Of a DNA stretch of 64,000 nucleotides, positions 1 to 8,530 are shown piece after piece; the first letter of the stretch is position 1, and every line of letters begins with the position of its first letter. The translations under genes and the position numbers were made by a program. The stretch spans positions 1 to 64,000 of the forward strand of contig NZ_SNUK01000004.1 of assembly GCF_012027495.1 (NCBI RefSeq), given 5' to 3'. This stretch comes from Thermococcus sp. JdF3. Its GTDB lineage: Archaea; Methanobacteriota_B; Thermococci; Thermococcales; Thermococcaceae. The notes under the pieces were generated by a model. The model was not told the DNA's origin and did not search any database. It saw only the letters and a program-made list of their open reading frames with translations.

Positions 1-77
1 GAAGTTAAGCCCGCCAGCGATCCCGGGTGTACTGCCCTCCGAGAGGGGGCGGGAAACCGGGGACGCCGCCGGCCACT
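1..77 (+). rRNA. rrf: 5S ribosomal RNA, 3' part
   Basis: The window opens inside a 5S rRNA. The first bases read GAAGTTAAGCCCGCC, the conserved 5S core, and the segment closes with GGACGCCGCCGGCCAC, the 3' strand of the terminal helix. The 5' part lies outside the window. tRNA-Asp follows within about 10 bases, so the two are probably cotranscribed. The exact 3' end is uncertain by a few bases. Confidence 0.88.
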
Positions 78-85
78 ATCCATAT

Positions 86-163
86 GCCCGGGTGGTGTAG
101 CCAGGCCCATCATACGGGACTGTCACTCCCGTGACTCGGGTTCAAATCCCGACCCGGGCGCCA
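86..163 (+). tRNA. tRNA-Asp (GTC)
   Basis: The acceptor strands GCCCGGG and CCCGGGC pair, followed by G and an encoded CCA. The T-arm GGTTCAAATCC and anticodon GTC in the loop CTGTCAC are visible. It lies directly after 5S rRNA on the same strand. Confidence 0.97.
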
Positions 164-169
164 TTCTAA

Positions 170-194
170 CAAACTTTTGCCCTGCAAAAGTTTG
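170..194. repeat. Perfect hairpin, 11-bp stem
   Basis: CAAACTTTTGC (170-180) and its exact complement GCAAAAGTTTG (184-194) flank the loop CCT. It starts seven bases after tRNA-Asp, so it could act as a processing or termination structure for the 5S-tRNA transcript, or be the end of a repeat element. Confidence 0.7.
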
Positions 195-334
195 ATCAAA
201 AGTTGGTGATTCCTTCCGGTTGGCCAATCGTGTGGATTTTTCTGTTTTAACGGAAAACCCTTATTGACTGGTGAATCCTACAGAGGAATCACAAACTTTG
301 ATGAAACTTTGCGCAGGCAAAGATTTTTGGTTAG

Positions 335-519
335 AGCTTTTCCAAAAGCTTCCTTCGCATGTTGAGGCAAAGCCTCAACACCTCGGGAAGCTTCGCTTCC
401 CAAGGAGCGCTGGCGGAAAGATGGTGTGCTTTTCTAAAAGTGTTCTTTTTAGGTGGGGGTTTCTCATTCACTTGCTCTTTGGTGATGGTTTCAGTCCAAA
501 AAGGCGCCCGAAGGGCGCC
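335..519. repeat. Cluster of four short perfect hairpins
   Basis: Four perfect inverted repeats follow each other: AGCTTTT/AAAAGCT (335-350, loop CC), GTTGAGGC/GCCTCAAC (361-379, loop AAA), GGGAAGC/GCTTCCC (385-401, loop TTC) and GGCGCCC/GGGCGCC (503-519, loop GAA). Stems are 7-8 bp with 2-3 base loops. Such density is unlike other intergenic DNA in the window. Confidence 0.65.
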
Positions 520-665
520 AATAAAGTGAAACTGCCTGAAGGGGGTTTGTTTTGAAAGTTAAACCCGAGTTTAGGGATGCAATTTGCGAGTGCACGATTG
601 ATTCTTGCCCTCTTGATGAGGAAGGCATTCTTTTCGCCAGCCTTTCTTAAAGGCTGTAGGGCAAA

Positions 666-675
666 GCTTATAAAA
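666..675 (+). promoter_or_regulatory. TATA box of tRNA-Lys
   Basis: GCTTATAAAA has the form of a Thermococcales BRE/TATA element. Its centre is about 32 bases before the mature tRNA-Lys, which leaves room for a short 5' leader. Confidence 0.75.
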
Positions 676-702
676 CCTCTCTGCAGTTATCCCATCGGAT
701 GT

Positions 703-780
703 GGGCCGGTAGCTCAGCCTGGTTAGAGCGCGGGGCTTTTAACCCCGTGGCCGCGGGTTCGAATCCCGTCCGGCCCGCCA
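703..780 (+). tRNA. tRNA-Lys (TTT)
   Basis: Acceptor strands GGGCCGG and CCGGCCC pair, followed by G and CCA. The anticodon loop CTTTTAA carries TTT between the stems GGGG and CCCC, and the T-loop is GGTTCGAATCC. The 118 bases after it, up to upp, show nothing recognisable. Confidence 0.97.
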
Positions 781-898
781 GCACAAATTCATTAAATACA
801 TTTCTGCCATCACTTCATTTACGGGGTTCTTCTGTGTTCATTTGATTCATACCTAAAAGAGTGCTGTTATCCAAATTAAGAAAAGGATTAAGAGCGAT

Positions 899-1567
899 TC
901 AAATCTTGATCGGCGCACCAAAGGCCCTGTCTCCGGCATCGCCGAGGCCTGGGAGTATGTAGCCCTTCTCGTTCAGCTCCCTGTCTATCGCCGCCACGAA
1001 TATCTCAACGTCCGGGTGGGCTTCCTTTATCCTGCTTATCCCCTCCGGTGCTGCCAGAACGCCAACTATGACATAGCGCTTGGCATTCCCGTACTTCTTG
1101 ACCTCGTCGAGAACCCTGATGAGGGTTGAGCCGGTCGCTATCATGGGGTCGGCTAGGATAACCGTGTCGTCCGGCTTTACCTGGGGCACCTTAACGTACT
1201 TCATCTCTATCTCAAACTTGGGGGCCTTGCCGCGGGAGGCGGATACGATGCCGACCCTGGAGTGGTCGAGAACCTTGATGAGGCCCTCCATGAGGGGTAT
1301 CGCCGCGCGGAGGACCGTGATTATGATGACGTTGCGCCTGTCCTTTATCAGCGTTCCCTCGGTTTCTTCGAGCGGGGTCTTTATGGGGATCTTCTCGATT
1401 TCCATGGTCTTCGTCAGTTCGTATGCCATGTAGCGGCCGAGCTTAACGAGGCCCTTTCTGAAGGCTATCGGACCTGTCCTTTCATCCCTGAGCTCCGTCA
1501 GTATCTCCATGATGAATGGGCTGTCCTCAAAGGAGTACACACCTTCCCAGCGTTCGTCCCTCTTCAT
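899..1567 (-). CDS. upp: Uracil phosphoribosyltransferase
   Basis: This cytoplasmic enzyme joins uracil to PRPP to make UMP in pyrimidine salvage. The 222-residue length is usual for the family. The PRPP-binding loop appears as [10 protein letters not shown] in the second half, and the C-terminal [13 protein letters not shown] motif contacts uracil in known enzymes. The start is the ATG at 1567; a TATA-like TAATAAA lies about 30 bases upstream on the minus strand (near 1600). It stands as a single gene between tRNA-Lys and the MATE genes. Confidence 0.97.
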   Translation of the reverse strand: MKRDERWEGVYSFEDSPFIMEILTELRDERTGPIAFRKGLVKLGRYMAYELTKTMEIEKIPIKTPLEETEGTLIKDRRNVIIITVLRAAIPLMEGLIKVLDHSRVGIVSASRGKAPKFEIEMKYVKVPQVKPDDTVILADPMIATGSTLIRVLDEVKKYGNAKRYVIVGVLAAPEGISRIKEAHPDVEIFVAAIDRELNEKGYILPGLGDAGDRAFGAPIKI

Positions 1568-1636
1568 GCTCTCACCGAAACCCCTTCGGCGGGGGGTTTA
1601 TTAGCCTTCCGTCTGCCAATTCAACCCCATAATGTA

Positions 1637-3070
1637 TCAGTTTTTTGACTGATCCTCGATGATGCGCATCATCCAGGTGCCGCGCAGGAACCAGGCAAGG
1701 GCCACTATCGCCGCTATGAAGTTGCTCATACCCATGCCGAAGAACACACCCTTGCTCGTGAAGTCGAAGAGCTCCGCGAGAGGTATCGTGATTCCCAGGA
1801 CTGTGATGGCCCCTATGTAGCCGAAGGCGTAGCTGAGGGGAATCCTCAGTCCCCAGAGGCGGAATATCCCGAGGGCCATGCTCTTCTTGGTATGGCCTGC
1901 GGAGCTGAAGGTTCTGTTCACGACTATGAAGATGCCGTTGAAGAATGGCACGGAGATCAGGAAGTACTTCAGGACAATCTCGCTCTCCTTAATAACGGCG
2001 GGATCGTTGAGGAAAAACCGGAATATCTCGACGCGGAAGAGTCCGATGACGGCTATGGCAAGGCTGGCTATGGCGAAGTTTATGACCATCGTCCTCTCCG
2101 CTATCTTCTTTGCCCTCCCGTAGTTCTCCGCCCCGACGTTCTGGGCTATCATGGTTCCCATCGCCATGCTTATACCCCTCGATATGCCCGTCAGGAAGTT
2201 CACGAGGCGGGTGGTTATGGTGTAGGCCGCGTAGGTGACGTCGCCGAAGCCGAAGATGATTCTCGTGAGTATCACGAATCCAAAGCTGTTTGCGGACTGG
2301 CCTATACTCGATGGGAGGCCGACTCGGAAGAGCTTTCCGTAAAATTCAAAGTCTGGCTTGAGGCTCTCAACCCTCAGGCTTATCCCAACGCGGTCCGTGA
2401 AGAGGAGGTAGAGTCCAATGGCCGCTCCCACGACGTTGGCTATGACGGTCGCCAGCGCCGCCCCCGCCACGCCGAGCTCCGGAAAGCCCAGCCAGCCGAA
2501 GATGAATAGGGGATCCAGGATTATGTTTATCAGCACGGTGAGGAGCGTTATCTTGACGGGCGTCTTTGTGTCGCCCGCGGCCCTCATGAGGGCACCAAAG
2601 GCCATAAACGCGAATGAGAAGGGGAGGCCCAGGAAAACCACCGTGGCGTAGGTCAGGGAGTAGGGGTACACGTTCTCGCTCACGCGCATAAAGTGGAGGG
2701 CGTAAGGGAGAATCAGGAGGGCCGTCACGGCCGTCGCGACCGAGAAGAACGTCATGAGTGAATAGAGCGCCCCCGCTGAACGGTTAGCTTTCTCGTACTC
2801 CTCCGCCCCGATGTACTGCCCGACGAAGGCGAAGCCCGCCGTTGTGAAACCCATTCCAAGGGCCATCAGCGTTCCTATTATCGGCCATACGGTTCCGGGT
2901 GCTGAGAGTGCCTCCCTTCCGAGTTTTCCCAGCCAGAAGGTGTCCGTTATGTTGTACACGACCTGAACCAGGTTGTTCACTATGAGCGGTCCCGCGAGGA
3001 TTAGGAGGGTTTTCTCTATCGGACCGTTCAGTATCTGGTCCCTCATTCTCTGGATTTTCTCACCCTTCAT
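1637..3070 (-). CDS. MATE family efflux transporter (first of two)
   Basis: A membrane protein of 477 residues with about 12 hydrophobic segments, of the NorM/DinF (MATE) family, which exports drugs or cations in exchange for Na+ or H+. Family features include the early NITDTFWLGKLG segment and the repeated GLPFSF/GLPSSIG turns of the two halves. ATG 3070 is preferred to the upstream GTG 3076, because the TATA box (near 3105) would start the transcript around 3080. It lies 38 bases after a close paralogue with its own promoter, a tandem duplication. Substrate unknown. Confidence 0.9.
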   Translation of the reverse strand: MKGEKIQRMRDQILNGPIEKTLLILAGPLIVNNLVQVVYNITDTFWLGKLGREALSAPGTVWPIIGTLMALGMGFTTAGFAFVGQYIGAEEYEKANRSAGALYSLMTFFSVATAVTALLILPYALHFMRVSENVYPYSLTYATVVFLGLPFSFAFMAFGALMRAAGDTKTPVKITLLTVLINIILDPLFIFGWLGFPELGVAGAALATVIANVVGAAIGLYLLFTDRVGISLRVESLKPDFEFYGKLFRVGLPSSIGQSANSFGFVILTRIIFGFGDVTYAAYTITTRLVNFLTGISRGISMAMGTMIAQNVGAENYGRAKKIAERTMVINFAIASLAIAVIGLFRVEIFRFFLNDPAVIKESEIVLKYFLISVPFFNGIFIVVNRTFSSAGHTKKSMALGIFRLWGLRIPLSYAFGYIGAITVLGITIPLAELFDFTSKGVFFGMGMSNFIAAIVALAWFLRGTWMMRIIEDQSKN

Positions 3071-3083
3071 CTTCACTCAGACC

Positions 3084-3095
3084 GCAATCGAAACG
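3084..3095. promoter_or_regulatory. Motif shared by both MATE promoters (copy 1)
   Basis: GCAATCGAAACG lies between the TATA box and the start codon. The paralogous gene has GCTATCGAAACG (4508-4519) in the same place, 11 of 12 bases identical. It may be a common operator, or only a remnant of the duplication. Confidence 0.4.
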
Positions 3096-3108
3096 GTGAT
3101 ATATAAAG

Positions 3109-4500
3109 CTACCCCTTTTCCTCTATGATGCGGCTCATCCAGCTCCCGGTCAGGAACCAGGCGAGGGCCACTATAGCCCCCAGAACGTTGCTCAGGCCCA
3201 TTCCCAGCCACATTCCGGCGGTGTCCTTAACCAGAAGCCCGAGGCCGTAGCTGAGGGGAAGCCTCAGCCCCCAGAGGCGGAGCATGCTCAGCACCATGCT
3301 CTTCTTGGTGTGTCCCGAGCTCTGGAACACGTTGTTCACCGCCGAGAATATGCCGAAGAAGGGCAGCGATGCGGAGAAGTACTTGACGACCTTTGCGCTC
3401 TCCGCTATTATCGCGGGGTCGTTGATGAAGAAGCTGAATATCTGAACCCTGAAGAGGGCGAAGAGGAGCGTCCCAACGCTCAGGATGGCAAAGTTTATCG
3501 CCATTGTCTTCTCAGCTATGGTTTTGGCCCTCTCGTAGAGCTTCGCCCCAACGGTCTGGCCGACCATCGTACCCATGGCCATGCTTATTCCGTCCGAGAA
3601 GGCGAACATGAAGTTCGTCAGCCTGTTGGTTATGGAGTAGGTCGCGAAGGCCACGTCGGCGTCTCCGAACTGGCCGCCCAGGGTGAAGATTATCCTGGTG
3701 AGGATGACGAAGCCGAGGGCGGTGGTGGACGAGCCTATGCTCGAGGGTATGCCTACGCGGAAGATGCGCTTGTAGAACTCCCAGTCCGGCTTGAGGCCCT
3801 CGACCGTGAGGTGTATTCCCACCTTTCCCTTGAAGAGGAGGTATCCGCCAACGAGCGAGCCGAGGCTGTTGGAGAACATCGTGGCTACGGCAGCACCGAC
3901 GACTCCAAGCTCCGGAAACGGCCCCCAGCCGAATATTAGGAAGGGATCCAGGACCAAATTAAGAAGCACGGTGGCTATGTTTATCTTGACCGGTGTTTTT
4001 GTGTCGCCTATAGCCCTCAGGAGGAAGTTGAAGGCGAAGAGCGTGAAGGCGAAGGGTATTCCAGCGAAGATGACGCGGGTGTAGTTGAGTGCGTAGGGAT
4101 AGACGGTATCGCTCACGTTCATGAACTCGAGGAGATACGGGGCGGAGACGACGCCGAATATCCCAACTCCAATCGCGAAGAGCATCATGAGGGAGTAGAG
4201 TGCTCCCGCCGCGCGGTTGGCCTTATCGTACTCTCTGGCCCCGACGTACTGGCTGACGAAGGCGAAGCCCGCCGTGGCGAACCCCATCCCTATGGCCATG
4301 AAGAACCAGACGAGGGGCCACGCCGTTCCCGGAGCAGCTAACTCCTCCCTCCCGAGCTTTCCGAGCCAGTAGGTGTCAGTGAGGTTGTAGAGAACCTGAA
4401 CGAGCTGGTTTACGATTAGAGGATAGGCTAATACGATGAGGGTTCTGGCTATGGGTCCGCTGATGATCTGCTCTCGCATTGCCTCTACTTCACGCCTCAT
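3109..4500 (-). CDS. MATE family efflux transporter (second of two)
   Basis: A 463-residue paralogue of the next gene downstream, with the same 12-segment MATE layout and matching motifs (NLTDTYWLGKLG, GIPSSIGSS, SSGHTKKS). The start is ATG 4500. The minus-strand TATA box near 4527 predicts transcription starting at about 4502, so the message is nearly leaderless. It differs from its neighbour in the middle and near the C-terminus, so the two may handle different substrates. Confidence 0.9.
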   Translation of the reverse strand: MRREVEAMREQIISGPIARTLIVLAYPLIVNQLVQVLYNLTDTYWLGKLGREELAAPGTAWPLVWFFMAIGMGFATAGFAFVSQYVGAREYDKANRAAGALYSLMMLFAIGVGIFGVVSAPYLLEFMNVSDTVYPYALNYTRVIFAGIPFAFTLFAFNFLLRAIGDTKTPVKINIATVLLNLVLDPFLIFGWGPFPELGVVGAAVATMFSNSLGSLVGGYLLFKGKVGIHLTVEGLKPDWEFYKRIFRVGIPSSIGSSTTALGFVILTRIIFTLGGQFGDADVAFATYSITNRLTNFMFAFSDGISMAMGTMVGQTVGAKLYERAKTIAEKTMAINFAILSVGTLLFALFRVQIFSFFINDPAIIAESAKVVKYFSASLPFFGIFSAVNNVFQSSGHTKKSMVLSMLRLWGLRLPLSYGLGLLVKDTAGMWLGMGLSNVLGAIVALAWFLTGSWMSRIIEEKG

Positions 4501-4559
4501 TGAGATGGCTATCGAAACGTGTGTATAAAAGGCTTATGGTGGATAAAAGAGCCATCTCA
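4501..4559. promoter_or_regulatory. Inverted repeat around a MATE promoter
   Basis: TGAGATGGCT (4501-4510) and its exact complement AGCCATCTCA (4550-4559) bracket the TATA box of the second MATE gene, 39 bases apart. This fits a paired operator for one regulator. The element GCTATCGAAACG (4508-4519) overlaps the start-proximal arm. Confidence 0.4.
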
Positions 4560-4634
4560 GGGAAGAACGGCGATATCAAGTTCAGAAAATGTCTATCAAA
4601 AACGAATAGATAGAAAAGAGGAAGCCAAAAGGCT

Positions 4635-6986
4635 TCACTCGCGGAGGGCCTTCCTGGCGGCCTCAAGCCTGAGCCTGGCCTCTTCCCTGGCGACGGTCTT
4701 CCTGACGAGCTCGACGGCGTCCGGGTTGGCGCTGACGCTGTCGATGCCGAGCCTGACGAGGAGCTTGACCATCCTCGGGTCGCTGCCGGCCTGGCCGCAG
4801 ATGCTGGTCTCGACGCCGTACTTCTTGCAGGTCTTGATGACGTTCTCGATGAGCTTGAGAACGGCCGGGTGCTTCTCGTCGTAGAGCTTGAAGACGCGCT
4901 CGTTGTCCCTGTCGATGGCGAGGGTGTACTGGGTGAGGTCGTTGGTACCGAAGCTGACGAAGTCAAGGCCCTCCTTGATGAGGTCCTCGATGATGAGGGC
5001 GCTGGCCGGGGTCTCGATCATGACGCCCCACTCGACGTCCTTGTGCGGAACGAGGCCGACCTCAAGGGCGATCTCCTTGGCCTTCCTGACCTGCTCGGGG
5101 TGGCTGACGAGCGGGAGCATGACGCCGATGTTGTCGTAGCCCTCGTCGACGAGCCTCTTGATGGCCTTGAACTCGGCCCTGAGGAGCTCCGGCTGGTCGA
5201 GGCCGCGCCTGATTCCTCTCCAGCCGAGCATCGGGTTCCTCTCGTCCGGCTCCTCCTCTCCGCCCGGAAGCTCGCGGAACTCGTTGGTCGGGGCGTCGAG
5301 GGTCCTGTACCAGACGCGCCTCGGGTAGAAGGCCTCGACGACGGTTCTGATGCCCTCGACGAGCTTCTCGACGAGCTCCTCCTCCTTGCCCTCCCTGATG
5401 AACTTGATCGGGTGAGCACCGATGCCGAGGATCATGTGCTCGGCCCTGAGGAGACCGACACCGTCGGCGCCGGTGGCTGCAGCGCGCTCAGCGACCTCCG
5501 GCATGGAGACGTTGACCTTGACCTCGGTGGCGGTGACGAGCGGGGCACCGGCAACGACGACCTGGCCTCCGGCCTTCTCTTCCTCCTCCTTCTTGACGAG
5601 GCTCTTGACTATGCCCTCGTAGACGACACCCCTGGTACCGTCGACGGTGACAAGCATGCCGTCCTTGAGGAGCTTGGTGGCCTCCTTGGTACCGACGACG
5701 GCCGGGATGCCGAGCTCACGGCTGACGATGGCGGCGTGGCAGGTCCTTCCGCCCTCGTCGGTAACGATGGCGCTGGCCCTCTTCATGGCCGGAACCATGT
5801 CCGGGTTGGTCATGGTGGTGACGAGGACGTCGCCCTCCTTGACCTTGTCGATCTCGCTCGCCTCGAATATGACGACAACCTTACCGGCACCAACACCGGG
5901 TGAAGCTCCAAGACCCTTGAGAAGGACGTTCATCTCCTCGGTCATCTCAGCCTCCTCCGTCTTAACCTCATCCTTAAGGGTGGTGATCGGCCTGGACTGG
6001 ACGATGTAAAGCTTGCCGTCGTCCTTGTCGTAGGCCCACTCGATGTCCTGCGGCCAGCCGTAGTGCTCCTCGATCTTGGCACCGATCTTGGCGACCTCGA
6101 TGATCTGCTCCTCTGTGAGAACCTGCTTCTCAACCCACTCGGGGCCGAGGTGGTCGGCGACCTTGACGTAAACGGTGCCCTTGCCGGTCTCCGGGTTGCG
6201 GACGACCATGACCTCCTTCTTGGCGATGTACTTCTCCTTTATCTTCCAGGTGCCCTTCTCGACGATGTACTCGTCCGGGGAAACGCTGCCGCTGACGACG
6301 GCCTCACCGAGGCCCCAGGCGGCGTTGATCATTATCTCGCTCCTGTCGTTGGTGACCGGGTTGGCGGTGAACATGACACCGCTGGTCTCGCTGTTGACCA
6401 TCTTCTGGACGACGGCGCTGAGGTAGACCTTGCTGTGGTCGAAGCCCTGCTTGGCCCTGTAGAAGGTGGCCCTGGCTGTCCAGAGGCTGGCCCAGCACTT
6501 CTTAACCTTGTCTATAACGTCATCAACGCCGTAGACGTCGAGGTAGGTCTCCTGCTGGCCGGCGAAGGAAGCCTCCGGAAGGTCCTCGGCGGTAGCGGAG
6601 CTCCTAACGGCGACGTAAACGGCGTCCTTGTTGTACCTGGCGCTGAGCTTCTTGTAAGCGTCCTCAATCTCCTGAGCGATCTCGGGGAGCATCGGGAGCT
6701 CGATTATCTTCTGCCTGATCTTGGCGGTGTTCTCCTGGAGCTGCTTGCTGTCATCGACGTTGGTCTCGGCGATGACGCCCATAATCCAGTCCTGGAGAAC
6801 GGTACCGTCCTCAAGCTTAACGTTCTCGACGAAGTACTTGTAGGCCTCGGCGGTAACACAGAATCCGGGCGGGACGGGTATTCCCGCGTTGGTCATTTCT
6901 CCGAGGTTGGCACCCTTTCCACCGACGAGGGGAACGTCGGTCTTCCTGAGGTCCTCAAACCATCTTATAAACTTGTATTCGCTCAT
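4635..6986 (-). CDS. ppsA: Phosphoenolpyruvate synthase
   Basis: This enzyme interconverts pyruvate and phosphoenolpyruvate (pyruvate + ATP + water to PEP + AMP + Pi). In Thermococcales it serves gluconeogenesis and possibly the last step of glycolysis. The 783 residues show the N-terminal ATP-grasp/PPDK domain (VGGKGANLGEM near the start), the phosphohistidine domain GGRTCHAAIVSRELG with His417, and the C-terminal PEP-binding barrel ending with the catalytic-cysteine motif SICGQAGSD. A TATA box (TTTAAATA, minus strand, 7035-7042) precedes it. Codons are strongly biased, as expected for an abundant protein. Confidence 0.97.
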   Translation of the reverse strand: MSEYKFIRWFEDLRKTDVPLVGGKGANLGEMTNAGIPVPPGFCVTAEAYKYFVENVKLEDGTVLQDWIMGVIAETNVDDSKQLQENTAKIRQKIIELPMLPEIAQEIEDAYKKLSARYNKDAVYVAVRSSATAEDLPEASFAGQQETYLDVYGVDDVIDKVKKCWASLWTARATFYRAKQGFDHSKVYLSAVVQKMVNSETSGVMFTANPVTNDRSEIMINAAWGLGEAVVSGSVSPDEYIVEKGTWKIKEKYIAKKEVMVVRNPETGKGTVYVKVADHLGPEWVEKQVLTEEQIIEVAKIGAKIEEHYGWPQDIEWAYDKDDGKLYIVQSRPITTLKDEVKTEEAEMTEEMNVLLKGLGASPGVGAGKVVVIFEASEIDKVKEGDVLVTTMTNPDMVPAMKRASAIVTDEGGRTCHAAIVSRELGIPAVVGTKEATKLLKDGMLVTVDGTRGVVYEGIVKSLVKKEEEEKAGGQVVVAGAPLVTATEVKVNVSMPEVAERAAATGADGVGLLRAEHMILGIGAHPIKFIREGKEEELVEKLVEGIRTVVEAFYPRRVWYRTLDAPTNEFRELPGGEEEPDERNPMLGWRGIRRGLDQPELLRAEFKAIKRLVDEGYDNIGVMLPLVSHPEQVRKAKEIALEVGLVPHKDVEWGVMIETPASALIIEDLIKEGLDFVSFGTNDLTQYTLAIDRDNERVFKLYDEKHPAVLKLIENVIKTCKKYGVETSICGQAGSDPRMVKLLVRLGIDSVSANPDAVELVRKTVAREEARLRLEAARKALRE

Positions 6987-7015
6987 GCGAATCCCTCCAC
7001 AATCGTTTACTGCGG

Positions 7016-7021
7016 GTGATA
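7016..7021. promoter_or_regulatory. Half-site of the glycolytic motif at ppsA
   Basis: GTGATA is one perfect half of the Thermococcales glycolytic motif TATCAC-N5-GTGATA. The other half here reads GTTTAC (three of six bases). It lies near the predicted transcription start of ppsA. It may be a weak site of the sugar regulator Tgr/TrmBL1, or chance. Confidence 0.25.
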
Positions 7022-7120
7022 TATCGAAGGTTCATATTTAAAATTAACTATCCAGAGGTGTTCTCCAGCGTACAGGAATGAAAAGGAAAGCTAATGTGTC
7101 CATCAGCGCTTTAAGGTACC

Positions 7121-8530
7121 CTAATCCTTCTTTTTGATGTATATCTTGAACTTTCCGTCGTAGAACTCCAGGGCTAGGTCATAGTTTCCGCTCTCATCGA
7201 TGTTGAGGTGGTCCGTTGGCTCCTTCAGTATAACGGTGTCGTAGTACCCCTGCGAGATTTTGTCGCGGACGCTCTTCCTGTCGAGCAGCATCTCCACGGC
7301 GGCGTGGGGGTAGTAGAAGCCCGCCACCGTGTACATGTCGGGTGAGACGAGGATTCTTTCCCCATCGTAGTTTATCACGGCGTAGCCTATGACCTCCGAC
7401 TGGTATCTCCCGAATTTGTTCCACGTCTCCTTTAATCCCCCCGCCCGGGTGGCTATTGGCACCGTTAGTATCAGCGCCAGGATGAGAACGACAAGGGCCG
7501 TGCGGCCTGCCCCGATTCTCCCTCCCGTCCTCTCGGAGACTGCCGTGATGATGTCCCCGGCCAGCCACACTCCCTCCGCCGCCAGTATCCCAATCGCCGG
7601 TGAGAGGAATGTTATGAAGCGCGTCTCCTTGTGGGTGACCGTCAGTATTCCCATGAGTCCCACGAAGAGCCAGCTTATGAGCAGCCAGCCCTCATCATTC
7701 TTTTTGAGCCTGATGAAGCCCAGGGCTGCGAGTGCCGGGAGCAGAAGGCCAACGTCCTCACGGAGCAGGTGCAGGTAGTCCGAAACCGAAACGGGCCTGT
7801 CGAGCGTCACCACCCTCGATGCCACACTGAACGGTCTGAAGGGACCGCCGTAGTGCAGGTGCCCCATGTAAAGCCAGGGGGCGAGGGTGAAGCCGAGGAG
7901 GATGAAGCCAACCCAGTACTCCCTCTTTTTGACCCATTCCCAGTGGTCTGTGAGCCACAGATACGCTATGAATACTCCGAGTATGGAGAGCCCGGTGTAG
8001 CGGGTCAGGATGGCGAGGCCCGCGGATACGAAGGATAGGTATATCCTATATGGGGCGCCCCGCTTTCTGCCTGTGTAGAACAGATAGACCGCCAGGGTGT
8101 AGAAGAATGTAAATTCGCTGTGCACGAGCTCCCTGGTTGCCATGGTGAACGCCAGGGGGTTGAAGATGTAGAACAGACTCGCGGCGATGCCTTTGAAGGG
8201 GTCCCCGAACATTTCCACCGCGAGCAGGTAGGTCAGCGCTGCGGTTAATGCGAAGAACAGCATCGAAACTGTCCGGGCAACGGTGAGCTGTGAGTACGGC
8301 TCATGGATGGAGCGGTATGGAAGCGAGAGGGTGTAGGGATAGAGCGGCGGCCGGTACATCATGTAGATTCCCTGGTATGTGAAGTCCGTGATGTCCTCCG
8401 CGAGGTTCCTTGCTATGTCTATGTAGAGCGCGCCGTCGTATGTTATTGTGTTTGACTGGGGCATCGTCAGCATGCTGACGCACAGGGCCAGGAGGAATGG
8501 GACTATGAATATCAGTGACTTCTTTTCCAT
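7121..8530 (-). CDS. GT39-like membrane glycosyltransferase
   Basis: A 469-residue membrane protein with an N-terminal signal-like helix and about ten further segments. The first outer loop reads ITYDGALYIDIARN and is followed by RPPLYPY, the layout of dolichyl-phosphate-mannose:protein mannosyltransferases and ArnT-type enzymes, where the acidic residue is catalytic. It probably moves a sugar from a lipid carrier onto a lipid or protein at the outer face of the membrane. It is the last gene of a four-gene operon and overlaps the previous gene by 19 bases. Donor and acceptor cannot be told from sequence. Confidence 0.75.
   Translation of the reverse strand: MEKKSLIFIVPFLLALCVSMLTMPQSNTITYDGALYIDIARNLAEDITDFTYQGIYMMYRPPLYPYTLSLPYRSIHEPYSQLTVARTVSMLFFALTAALTYLLAVEMFGDPFKGIAASLFYIFNPLAFTMATRELVHSEFTFFYTLAVYLFYTGRKRGAPYRIYLSFVSAGLAILTRYTGLSILGVFIAYLWLTDHWEWVKKREYWVGFILLGFTLAPWLYMGHLHYGGPFRPFSVASRVVTLDRPVSVSDYLHLLREDVGLLLPALAALGFIRLKKNDEGWLLISWLFVGLMGILTVTHKETRFITFLSPAIGILAAEGVWLAGDIITAVSERTGGRIGAGRTALVVLILALILTVPIATRAGGLKETWNKFGRYQSEVIGYAVINYDGERILVSPDMYTVAGFYYPHAAVEMLLDRKSVRDKISQGYYDTVILKEPTDHLNIDESGNYDLALEFYDGKFKIYIKKKD

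Larger units (their letters stand above)
164..702. other. Gene-free stretch with hairpins between two tRNA genes
   Basis: About 540 bases hold no convincing gene. A 94-codon open frame at 271-555 reads through the hairpins and has no ribosome binding site or family resemblance. The stretch contains at least five small inverted repeats and a segment (299-330) that recurs near 56788 after another tRNA gene. It looks like remains of a repeat or mobile element at a tRNA locus. The last part carries the tRNA-Lys promoter. Confidence 0.6.

Noticed and set aside
271-555. 94-codon open frame between the tRNA genes
   Set aside because: It reads straight through four perfect hairpins and a repeat, has no ribosome binding site or promoter, and matches no family.
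4869-5903. Long plus-strand open frame opposite ppsA
   Set aside because: It and similar frames at 6063-7019 mirror the strongly biased codons of ppsA. The residues are low-complexity (Leu, Asp, Val, Gly), typical of antisense shadows.
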